Shown piece after piece: positions 1 to 5,761 of a stretch of 6,473 nt of DNA (its first letter is position 1; the number at the start of each line of letters is the position of its first letter). The stretch spans positions 1-6,473 of the forward strand of contig CAJWGH010000066.1 in NCBI GenBank assembly GCA_913031095.1, written 5' to 3'. This DNA is from an uncultured Chloroflexota bacterium. GTDB lineage: Bacteria; Chloroflexota; Dehalococcoidia; UBA3495. The notes under the pieces are model-generated. The model saw nothing but the letters and a program-made list of their open reading frames with translations, searched no databases and was not told where the DNA came from. Position numbers and translations under genes: made by a program.

Positions 1-1052
1 CCCACACCTTGGTAGATGTCAACCGCTCGGGAGTACCGCTCATGGAGGTGGTCAGCCACCCGGACATACGGACCCCAGAAGAGGCCCGCTCCTATCTAAC
101 CAAACTGCACGGAATCATCCAGTATCTGGGTGTGTCCACTGCTAATGCCCAGGACGGCAGCTTCCGTTGCGACGCCAATATCAGTCTCCGCCCCGTCGGC
201 CAGGAGGAATACGGCACCAAAACTGAAATCAAGAACATGAACAGCATGCGCTCGGTTTTCATGGCATTGAACCATGAGATCAAGCGGCAGCAGGAGGTAC
301 TAGATTCCGGCGACCGAGTCGTCCAGGAGACCCGAGGCTGGTCTGAAAATCGGAACGTCACCTATTCCCAACGCAGCAAGGAAGAGGCCCACGACTACCG
401 CTATTTCCCGGAGCCAGACCTGCCGCCCATTATCGTTGACGGAGCATGGATCGAGGAGATTCGCAGTAAGATTCCGGAGCTGGCAGATGACCGTCTGACC
501 AGACTTGCGAACCAGTTTGGCCTTTCAGAGTATGACGCCCGGCTACTAACAACTTCGAAGTCAATGGCCGACTTCTTCGAACAGACAACTGGACTCCGGT
601 CTGTATCGGGTGAAGAACTAGAGAGATACGCCAAGAACGTCAGCAACTGGATATTGGGAGACCTAAGCAGACTCTTGAACCTACAAGACTTGGAGATTCA
701 AGAGTCTCTAGTGTCCCCAGAACACTTGGGAGAACTCATCACTCTGGTAGACGACGGCACAGTGAGCGTCTCCATGGCCAAGACGGTGCTGGAAGAAGTC
801 TTCGAATCAGGAGATTCCCCAAGGCAGGTCGTCCAGGAAAAGGGCTACACTCAGATAAGAGATTCATCGGTTGTAGAGACCGCAGTTGCCGAGGCGATCG
901 ACACTAACCCTCAAGCTGTGACTGATTATATGGGTGGCAAAGAGATGGCCGCCAAGTACTTGGTGGGCCAGGTGATGAAGATTACCAAAGGCCAGGCCAA
1001 ACCCGACCTGGTCAACGAGTTGGTGGTTAGGGCCCTCGAAGAACTGCGGTAG
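1..1052 (+). CDS. gatB: Asp-tRNA(Asn)/Glu-tRNA(Gln) amidotransferase subunit B, 5'-truncated by the window edge
   Basis: GatB is the tRNA-binding and kinase/transamidase subunit of the cytoplasmic GatCAB complex, which converts Glu-tRNA(Gln) or Asp-tRNA(Asn) to the amidated forms. The reading frame is open to the left edge (codons from base 3 read H-T-L-V-D), so the TTG at 9 is not a real start. About 350 residues are visible of a family norm near 475-500, so roughly 130-150 N-terminal residues are missing. Family hallmarks in order, counting from base 9: DVNRSGVPLMEVVS (3-16), DGSFRCDANISLRP (49-62), GTKTEIKNMNS (69-79), VVQETRGW (104-111), and SKEEAHDYRYFPEPDLPP (122-139) closing the catalytic cradle. 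A helical linker follows, then the C-terminal YqeY-like tail domain (about 200-347) with GGKEMAAKYLVGQVMKITKG and LVNELV near the end. The stop is TAG at 1050-1052. GatB usually acts with GatA and GatC, which are not in view and may lie upstream. Identification is very secure; the visible part shows no damage. Confidence 0.97.
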   Translation, partial: HTLVDVNRSGVPLMEVVSHPDIRTPEEARSYLTKLHGIIQYLGVSTANAQDGSFRCDANISLRPVGQEEYGTKTEIKNMNSMRSVFMALNHEIKRQQEVLDSGDRVVQETRGWSENRNVTYSQRSKEEAHDYRYFPEPDLPPIIVDGAWIEEIRSKIPELADDRLTRLANQFGLSEYDARLLTTSKSMADFFEQTTGLRSVSGEELERYAKNVSNWILGDLSRLLNLQDLEIQESLVSPEHLGELITLVDDGTVSVSMAKTVLEEVFESGDSPRQVVQEKGYTQIRDSSVVETAVAEAIDTNPQAVTDYMGGKEMAAKYLVGQVMKITKGQAKPDLVNELVVRALEELR

Positions 1053-1094
1053 AGCTTCCCAATCCGGTATGGCTAAATCCTCTTGACCGACAGG

Positions 1095-1100
1095 TATAAT
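1095..1100 (+). promoter_or_regulatory. Candidate -10 box (TATAAT) upstream of secG
   Basis: A perfect TATAAT lies 34 bases before the secG start, in the 81-base gap after gatB. No convincing -35 hexamer sits 16-18 bases upstream (that stretch reads GCTAAA), and the TTGACC at 1083-1088 is only 6 bases away, too close to be its partner. If it is used, transcription would begin near 1107. It could give secG and the following gene a promoter separate from gatB. This is a motif match only. Confidence 0.4.
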
Positions 1101-1106
1101 GGAGAA

Positions 1107-1122
1107 AGCGGAATTATCCGCT
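1107..1122 (+). other. Small stem-loop abutting the secG ribosome binding site
   Basis: AGCGGA (1107-1112) pairs perfectly with TCCGCT (1117-1122) around the four-base loop ATTA. The stem begins about where transcription from the TATAAT box would start and ends one base before the GAGGT ribosome binding site (1123-1127). The pairing is seen directly. A 6-bp stem can occur by chance in a window this size, so any role in mRNA stability or in translation of secG is inference. Confidence 0.4.
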
Positions 1123-1133
1123 GAGGTTAACCT

Positions 1134-1349
1134 ATGGGCGATTTTATGAACGTGATTCAGCTACTAGTCTCTATATTGTTAGTAGTTGTAATTCTGGCTC
1201 AGGTCAAAGAGGGTGGCGGCGGTCTATTCGGGTCTGCTTCGTCAACCATCCGGACACGCCGTGGACTGGAGAAGACCCTTTTCCAGTTCACCATCTTTCT
1301 TTCAGTCGCGTTCGTGGTGATCTCGATCATCAGCGTTAGGGTCGGCTAG
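1134..1349 (+). CDS. secG: Preprotein translocase subunit SecG
   Basis: SecG is the small accessory membrane subunit of the SecYEG channel and helps protein export across the cytoplasmic membrane. The 71-residue protein has the SecG plan: a hydrophobic helix at about 7-24 (VIQLLVSILLVVVILAQ), a glycine-rich cytoplasmic loop (KEGGGGLFGSASS, 25-37), a basic stretch TIRTRRGLEK (38-47), and a second helix at about 48-68. The length matches small bacterial SecG proteins of about 70-80 residues. The ATG at 1134 is chosen because GAGGT (1123-1127) lies 6 bases before it. An in-frame ATG at 1146 (MNVIQLL) is a less likely alternative because it would be too far from that site. The gene follows gatB by 81 bases and precedes the SAM hydroxide adenosyltransferase gene by 33 bases, so co-transcription with the latter is plausible. 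Nothing looks broken. Confidence 0.92.
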   Translation: MGDFMNVIQLLVSILLVVVILAQVKEGGGGLFGSASSTIRTRRGLEKTLFQFTIFLSVAFVVISIISVRVG

Positions 1350-1350
1350 C

Positions 1351-1375
1351 CAGAGGGCGGCCTTGCCCGCCCCTG
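1351..1375 (+). other. GC-rich stem-loop between secG and the SAM adenosyltransferase gene
   Basis: GGGCGG (1355-1360) pairs with CCGCCC (1367-1372) around the loop CCTTGC. CAG (1351-1353) and CTG (1373-1375) add three more pairs if A1354 is bulged. The structure starts one base after the secG stop and ends 7 bases before the next ATG. No run of T follows, so it is a poor intrinsic terminator. It may instead be a partial terminator, a 3' stabiliser for secG mRNA, or a translational brake on the next gene, which has no visible ribosome binding site. Pairing is seen; function is inferred. Confidence 0.5.
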
Positions 1376-1382
1376 TCCTACC

Positions 1383-2222
1383 ATGCCTACGTCTCACCTA
1401 GTCTTCACCACCGACTTCGGCCTCTCAGACCCCTATGCCGGCGTCATGAAGGGTGTGGCACTCACCATCAACCCCGCTGCTCGCCTCTTAGACCTCACCC
1501 ACCAGATATCGCCCCAGAACGTCGCTCAAGGCTCGTTCCTACTAGGCCTTAATCACCGCTTTTTCCCCAGAGACGCTATACATGTTGCGGTCGTTGATCC
1601 ATTTGTCGGCACAGCGCGGCGCCCGGTACTGATCGCTACACCATGGGGCCGTTTCGTTGCTCCCGACAACGGCCTGTTGAGTGGAGTTTTAAGCGACTAT
1701 CTTGAAGCTCCACCTATGACCCCTGGCCTGATCGAAATACCGCCGGAGATCACGGCTGTTCATCTATCCAAATCCGAATATTGGCGTCACCCGGTCAGCC
1801 AGACCTTTCATGGCCGGGACATTTTCACCCCAGTTGCAGCCTATCTGTCCTTGGGCATACCGCCAGAAACGATGGGCGATAGCATCGAGAGCCTTTTCTA
1901 TCTCCCGATGGCACAACCCGCGCTGGAAGAAGGTGTAATCACAGGCCAGGTGATCTACCAAGACGTATACGGCAACTTGGTTAGCAACATCACAGCCCAA
2001 CACTTACAAGACTGGAAACCTATCGAAGTCCAGGTCGAGGGCCAAAGAATCTCTGGGCTAAGCCGGACTTTCAACGATCCACAACACGGAAGCGACGCCA
2101 GGCTGGTCGCTCTGATTGGCAGTCACGGATACCTGGAGGTCGCTGTTCCAAATGGCAACGCAGCCAAACTGCTGGAGATAGCCCAACCTGAAGGTGTGCA
2201 GGTGGTCGTCGTTTCCGGTTGA
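1383..2222 (+). CDS. SAM hydroxide adenosyltransferase (DUF62 family; SAM hydrolase, adenosine-forming)
   Basis: Members of this family split S-adenosylmethionine with water to adenosine and L-methionine. They are homologous to fluorinase (FlA) and the chlorinase SalL. The 279-residue protein carries the family motifs: TTDFGLSDPYAGVMKG (9-24), VAVVDPFVGTARR (68-80), FVAPDNGLL (91-99), FHGRDIF (142-148), and IYQDVYGNLVSNI in the C-terminal beta-barrel domain. The hydroxide-type Asp-Arg-His set is present as Asp72, Arg79 (or Arg80) and His143, which favours water over halide as the nucleophile, although reaction type cannot be proven from sequence. Length is close to the usual 255-300. The ATG at 1383 places TTDFG at residue 9, as expected for the family, but no ribosome binding site precedes it and a hairpin sits just upstream. 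It is probably co-transcribed with secG. The stop TGA (2220-2222) overlaps the promoter of the next gene. Its physiological role in bacteria is not settled. Confidence 0.93.
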   Translation: MPTSHLVFTTDFGLSDPYAGVMKGVALTINPAARLLDLTHQISPQNVAQGSFLLGLNHRFFPRDAIHVAVVDPFVGTARRPVLIATPWGRFVAPDNGLLSGVLSDYLEAPPMTPGLIEIPPEITAVHLSKSEYWRHPVSQTFHGRDIFTPVAAYLSLGIPPETMGDSIESLFYLPMAQPALEEGVITGQVIYQDVYGNLVSNITAQHLQDWKPIEVQVEGQRISGLSRTFNDPQHGSDARLVALIGSHGYLEVAVPNGNAAKLLEIAQPEGVQVVVVSG

Positions 2223-2246
2223 CATAGTTAAGGGGCGTGCTAACAT
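2219..2246 (+). promoter_or_regulatory. Sigma70-type promoter for the E1 alpha/beta unit
   Basis: A perfect -35 TTGACA (2219-2224), a 16-base spacer and the -10 TAACAT (2241-2246, 4 of 6 consensus bases) preceded by an extended -10 TGC (2238-2240) form a good promoter. The -35 overlaps the TGA stop of the upstream gene. Transcription would start near 2253, leaving a leader of about 67 bases before the E1 alpha ATG. This suggests the E1 pair is its own transcription unit rather than a tail of the secG unit. I saw no riboswitch fold in the leader. It is assigned by motif only. Confidence 0.6.
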
Positions 2247-2319
2247 TATCCAAATCCCACCAGGCACACTTGAATCACAAACCTTCCACGGAAGACGCCA
2301 GAAAGACGTAGGAGGAACC

Positions 2320-3327
2320 ATGGACCTGGACCGAAACGGCCTACTCAACCTCTATAAGACCATGACAACTATCCGCCACTTCGAAGAGCGTGGTATCCCT
2401 GAGACCGGTCAGCGGGGCATGTCGGCCTCGGTACACTCCTCGGCAGGTCAGGAAGCAGTTCCGACAGGTATGTGCGCTAACCTTACCGACGAGGACTACA
2501 TCGGCAGTACCCATCGTGGCCACGGGCACTGCATCGCCAAGGGTGTTGACCCAAAGCTCATGATGGCTGAATTGTTCGGACGCTCCACCGGTCCCAACAA
2601 AGGCAAGGGCGGCTCCATGCACATCTCAGACATGAGCAAAGGTATGCTAGGCACTAACGGCGTCGTAGGGGCTAGTATCCCTCTGGCCGTAGGCGCAGGG
2701 CTGACGTCAAAGGTGCTAGGGCTAGACCGGGTAGCAGTAGCTTTCTTTGGCGACGGCGCATCAAGTCAGGGCGTACTTCATGAGTCCATGAACCTGGCAT
2801 CTGTCTGGAATCTGCCGGTGATATTCCTCTGCGAGAACAATGGCTATGCCATGTCTACCCCCAGCGAGTACGCCGTATCTACCACCCATGTAGCCGACCG
2901 CGCCCAAGGCTACGACATGCCAGGCATTCACGTAGACGGAATGGACGTGTTCGCCGTCTATGACGCCGGATTCCAAGCAGTTGCACGCGCCAGGGCCGGA
3001 GAAGGCCCAACACTGATCGAGGCCGAGACCTACCGTTACTATGGCCATACGGTCTTTGACGTACCTCTCACCTACCGATCAAAGGAAGAAGAGGACCACT
3101 GGAGGGGACGTGATCCTTTAAAACACTTCCGAAACACTGTCATCCCTCAGGGTGATATCACAGTCGAGGAACTAGACCAGATCGACGCAGAAGCCGAAGC
3201 GCTCATGGAAGAAGCTGTGAAGTTCGCTGATGAAAGCCCTCTTCCGGATGCGGTTGAACTTTATGACGATGTCTACGTTGATTACCCCAAAGAGATGATG
3301 AAACGTGGCGTTAATATGACGGTCTAG
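2320..3327 (+). CDS. acoA: Thiamine-diphosphate-dependent dehydrogenase E1 alpha subunit, acetoin dehydrogenase (AcoA) type
   Basis: This is the alpha subunit of an alpha2beta2 E1 enzyme that decarboxylates acetoin, pyruvate or a related substrate and passes the acyl or hydroxyethyl group to a lipoyl E2 in the cytoplasm. The 335-residue product (family about 320-370) shows STHRGHGHCIAKGVDPKLMM (63-82), GKGGSMHI (95-102), GMLGTNGVVGASIPLAVGAG (108-127), and the ThDP/Mg motif running from GDGA (144-147) to ENNGYAMST (172-180), then RYYGHTVFD (239-247). STHRGHGHCIAKG, the RYYGH segment and the LPD...DVYVDYP tail recall AcoA proteins more than classical PdhA, but substrate is not proven. The start ATG at 2320 has AGGAGG (2310-2315) four bases upstream. 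An earlier in-frame ATG at 2194 lies inside the previous gene and before the promoter, so it is rejected. The beta gene follows after 43 bases; no E2 or E3 gene is in the window. Confidence 0.9.
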   Translation: MDLDRNGLLNLYKTMTTIRHFEERGIPETGQRGMSASVHSSAGQEAVPTGMCANLTDEDYIGSTHRGHGHCIAKGVDPKLMMAELFGRSTGPNKGKGGSMHISDMSKGMLGTNGVVGASIPLAVGAGLTSKVLGLDRVAVAFFGDGASSQGVLHESMNLASVWNLPVIFLCENNGYAMSTPSEYAVSTTHVADRAQGYDMPGIHVDGMDVFAVYDAGFQAVARARAGEGPTLIEAETYRYYGHTVFDVPLTYRSKEEEDHWRGRDPLKHFRNTVIPQGDITVEELDQIDAEAEALMEEAVKFADESPLPDAVELYDDVYVDYPKEMMKRGVNMTV

Positions 3328-3370
3328 GCTCTTAACTATCAGATATATCTAAAGCAAGTAGGAGACTCAA

Positions 3371-4411
3371 ATGACCACCTCATTGCAGGCAACAGGTACT
3401 CGTGAGATTCAATTCCGTGAAGCTGTCAATGAATGCCTCCGACAAGAGATGGAAAGGGACGACACTGTAATCATCATGGGTGAGGAGATTGCCGGTGGCG
3501 CTGGCCGCGAAGACCAGGGCATCGAAGACGCTTGGGGAGGACCTTTCCGTACCACCGTAGGCCTCATCCAACAGTTCGGCAAAAACCGAGTACTGGACAC
3601 ACCGCTCTCTGAAGCCGCATTCATCGGTGCTGCAATCGGCGCGTCGTCTACTGGGCTTCGTGCAGTCGCAGAATTGATGTTCGTGGACTTCATTGGAGTT
3701 TGCATGGACCAGTTAGTGAACAACGCTGCCAAGATGAGATACATGTTCGGTGGTCAAGTGAAAGTTCCATTCACCATGATGACCCGCATCGGGGCAGGAT
3801 TCGGAGCGGCCGCCCAGCACTCCGAGTCCTACTACTCCATCTTCAGCCACTTCCCAGGCCTGAAGGGCGTGGTCCCGTCCGACGCCTATACAGCCAAGGG
3901 CTTACTAGCGGCCTGTATCCGGGACGACGACCCGATCGTGTTCTTCGAACACAAAGGCCTATACGGTATGTCAGGCCCCGTGCCCGAAGAGCCGTACGTC
4001 CTGCCTATCGGCAAAGCCCGGACCATCCGGGAAGGCACGGACGTCACGCTGGTGGGCATCTCCAAGATGACTTGGACAGCCAATGACGCCGCCACTGAGC
4101 TGGCCAAAGAGGGCATCAGTTGCGAGGTCATCGACCTGCTCAGTGTTTCGCCTATAGACTACGACCACATCAACGAGTCGGTTCGACGTACCCACCGATT
4201 GGTCGTTGTGGACGAAGATACCCCGGTCTGCAGCATGGCTTCGGAGATCTGCTCCAGGGTGGCCGAAGAGGTATTCGATTACCTGGACGCCCCTCCCTCC
4301 CGGGTCACCGCGCCTCACACTCCAGTGCCCTACAGTAGGGCCATGGAGAACGAGTACATGCCCAACGAGGCCAGGGTTATTAACACAGTCAAGTCCCTTC
4401 TGAACCGGTAG
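3371..4411 (+). CDS. acoB: Thiamine-diphosphate-dependent dehydrogenase E1 beta subunit, acetoin dehydrogenase (AcoB) type
   Basis: The beta subunit pairs with the upstream alpha subunit to form the E1 active site. The 346-residue protein (family about 325-350) has the transketolase pyrimidine-binding domain (about 11-185) and the C-terminal transketolase domain (about 210-335). Visible motifs are MGEEIAGGAG (36-45), RVLDTPLSEAAFIGAAIG (73-90) with Glu81 in the position that activates the ThDP aminopyrimidine in E1 enzymes, ELMFVDFIG (101-109), KMRYMFGG (121-128), AAAQHSES (146-153) with the conserved active-site-region His150, FEHKGLYG (192-199), CEVIDL (251-256), RLVVVDED (276-283) and VTAPHTPVPYS (312-322). 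The ELMFVDF and APHTPVP segments are typical of AcoB. AGGAG (3360-3364) lies 6 bases before the ATG. The 43-base gap to the alpha gene implies one transcript. A strong hairpin follows the stop, so no E2/E3 gene is co-transcribed downstream. Acetoin versus pyruvate or branched-chain substrate remains open. Confidence 0.92.
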   Translation: MTTSLQATGTREIQFREAVNECLRQEMERDDTVIIMGEEIAGGAGREDQGIEDAWGGPFRTTVGLIQQFGKNRVLDTPLSEAAFIGAAIGASSTGLRAVAELMFVDFIGVCMDQLVNNAAKMRYMFGGQVKVPFTMMTRIGAGFGAAAQHSESYYSIFSHFPGLKGVVPSDAYTAKGLLAACIRDDDPIVFFEHKGLYGMSGPVPEEPYVLPIGKARTIREGTDVTLVGISKMTWTANDAATELAKEGISCEVIDLLSVSPIDYDHINESVRRTHRLVVVDEDTPVCSMASEICSRVAEEVFDYLDAPPSRVTAPHTPVPYSRAMENEYMPNEARVINTVKSLLNR

Positions 4412-4441
4412 GCCCCCACTTCAAATCGATACAGTGACCAT

Positions 4442-4474
4442 ACCACCGGCCCCGGCCGCTCCGGGGCCGGTGGT
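4442..4474 (+). terminator. GC-rich hairpin ending the E1 alpha/beta unit
   Basis: A perfect 14-bp inverted repeat runs from ACCACCGGCCCCGG (4442-4455) through the loop CCGCT (4456-4460) to CCGGGGCCGGTGGT (4461-4474). Two more A-T pairs (4440-4441 with 4476-4477) form if T4475 is bulged. It lies 30 bases after the E1 beta stop and about 49 bases before the MFS start. The following bases TTATCG give almost no U-tract, so it is either a stem-driven (U-poor) or factor-assisted terminator. A chance repeat this long and perfect is very unlikely, and terminator is the natural reading from its position. Confidence 0.8.
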
Positions 4475-4522
4475 TATCGTATGGGAAACTTCCTTGCCGT
4501 CCATAAAACTCAGGAGTGACAA

Positions 4523-5761
4523 TTGCGGCGTCCTCATTACAGTTATGTGATCCTGGTCACAGGATTCATGGTCTTGTTCTTCACCGGCGGCTCCCGGTAT
4601 GCCTTTGGCCTGATGCTCAAGCCCATGTCGGAAGATCTAGATGTCAGCCGGTCAACGTTGTCACTGGCCGTCACCACATTTATGGTTGTGTCAGCATTGG
4701 CATTGCCACTTATGGGCCGGTTGGTGGACCAATGGAGCATGAAGGGAACAATAGGCATCGCTGCCGTGGTCAGTGGGATCGGGATCGGGCTCATGGGGCA
4801 GGTACAGGCGCCGTGGCAGGTGTTCATCGTCTATGGGGTGGTATTCGGGATAGGTAACGCCGGCGCGTCCATCTCACCGGTGACAGTGATGATCAGCCGT
4901 TGGTTCCCCAGCCGCAGGGGTATCGCCAGCAGTGGGGCAGTTGCAGGAAATGCACTGGGGCAATTGCTCATAGTCATGGCGCTAGCCGCGGTATTGGTCT
5001 CACTCGACTGGCGTTGGTCGTACAGCTTCCTAGGCGTCGCAAACTTAGCCGTTTTGACACCTTTGGTGTTTCTGGCCATTAAAGACGCCCCCCGCAACCA
5101 AAGCGGGGACATTAGAGAGGATCCGGCTCCAGAGATCACGCCGCCGGATTCCCCGCTGTCGTTGGGACGGGTTCTGACCTCGTCCCAGATGGTCCTGTTG
5201 GTGTTGATCTATGGCATCTGTGGGATACAGGACTTCTTCGTGGTAACCCATGTTGTGGCTTTTGCGCGCGACCAGGGGATGGGTGCAATCTTGGCCGGGA
5301 ACCTGCTGGCACTCATGGGGTTGATGGGGCTGCTCGGCGTTTTGACCGCGGGCCTGTTGGCCGACGCTTTTGGAGCAGTACGGCCCACGGTTATCTGTTT
5401 CATCATCCGCATCTTTATCTTCGCGGTCATTATCTTCGACCAGAGCACTGCTTCAATCATGGTTTTCGGACTGTTCTACGGGTTCACCAACCTGATCACG
5501 GCGCCGTTGACAGTGGTATTCGTGAGCAACATCTTCGGGGTTGCAAGACTGGGGACGCTCACGGGAGTCATCGTTATGGTGCATCAGTTCTCCGGGGGAT
5601 TCGGCGCATTTCTCGGAGCGTGGATCTTCGACAACCGTGGTAGCTACGACGACGCGTTCAAGCTGATGCTGGTCTTGTCCTTGGTAGCGGTTATATTGAC
5701 TTACATGGTTCGGGAGAAAGCGTTACCGGAAGTGCTTACTTCTTTGCCACCTGGACGATGA
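4523..5761 (+). CDS. MFS transporter, oxalate/formate-antiporter or monocarboxylate-porter type
   Basis: This is a 412-residue integral membrane protein with the twelve-helix Major Facilitator plan. Helices lie at roughly 8-30, 46-65, 75-93, 98-118, 135-160, 166-186, 221-245, 253-278, 286-305, 309-333, 342-367 and 379-397. A longer hydrophilic central loop (about 187-218, DAPRNQSGDIRED onward) separates the two halves. Motif A variants appear after helix 2 (GRLVDQWSMKG, 65-75) and after helix 8 (GLLADAFG, 277-284). SRWFPSRRGIASSG (125-138), FFVVTHVVAFARDQG (238-252) and VHQFSGGFGAFLGAWIFD (353-370) resemble the oxalate/formate antiporter and monocarboxylate transporter branch, suggesting a small carboxylate as substrate, but this is not provable here. 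The TTG at 4523 is chosen because AGGAG (4512-4516) lies 6 bases upstream and helix 1 follows directly. No clear promoter was seen after the preceding terminator. The end overlaps the convergent methyltransferase gene by 26 bases. Confidence 0.88.
   Translation: MRRPHYSYVILVTGFMVLFFTGGSRYAFGLMLKPMSEDLDVSRSTLSLAVTTFMVVSALALPLMGRLVDQWSMKGTIGIAAVVSGIGIGLMGQVQAPWQVFIVYGVVFGIGNAGASISPVTVMISRWFPSRRGIASSGAVAGNALGQLLIVMALAAVLVSLDWRWSYSFLGVANLAVLTPLVFLAIKDAPRNQSGDIREDPAPEITPPDSPLSLGRVLTSSQMVLLVLIYGICGIQDFFVVTHVVAFARDQGMGAILAGNLLALMGLMGLLGVLTAGLLADAFGAVRPTVICFIIRIFIFAVIIFDQSTASIMVFGLFYGFTNLITAPLTVVFVSNIFGVARLGTLTGVIVMVHQFSGGFGAFLGAWIFDNRGSYDDAFKLMLVLSLVAVILTYMVREKALPEVLTSLPPGR

Noticed and set aside
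1083..1100. TTGACC and TATAAT as a -35/-10 pair before secG
   Set aside because: The spacer is only 6 bases, far from the 16-18 needed; only the -10 is kept as a weak candidate.
2283..2294. Inverted repeat CTTCC-AC-GGAAG in the E1 alpha leader as a possible operator or attenuator
   Set aside because: Short, with a 2-base centre, at chance frequency; the 67-base leader shows no thiamine or other riboswitch core.
2194..2319. In-frame 42-residue N-terminal extension of the E1 alpha gene from the ATG at 2194
   Set aside because: It overlaps the end of the preceding gene, lies largely before the promoter at 2219-2246, encodes nothing family-like, and the ATG at 2320 has a strong AGGAGG site.
3341..3350. 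Perfect palindrome AGATATATCT between the E1 alpha and beta genes
   Set aside because: A 10-base palindrome is expected several times by chance in a window of this size, and it is in an AT-rich gap; no second copy supports an operator.
3409..3744. Antisense open frames under gatB, the E1 genes and the MFS gene (for example 3409-3744 and 3971-4318)
   Set aside because: They mirror conserved sense genes and show no start signals or protein motifs.
3700..4086. 128-residue open frame inside the E1 beta gene
   Set aside because: It is an arginine- and proline-rich out-of-frame reading of a well-conserved gene, with no ribosome binding site and no recognisable motif.
4516..4857. 113-residue frame from the GTG at 4516, overlapping the MFS gene start
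   Set aside because: Its GTG lies within the ribosome binding site of the MFS gene, and the product is not membrane-like or family-like; the MFS frame explains the region.
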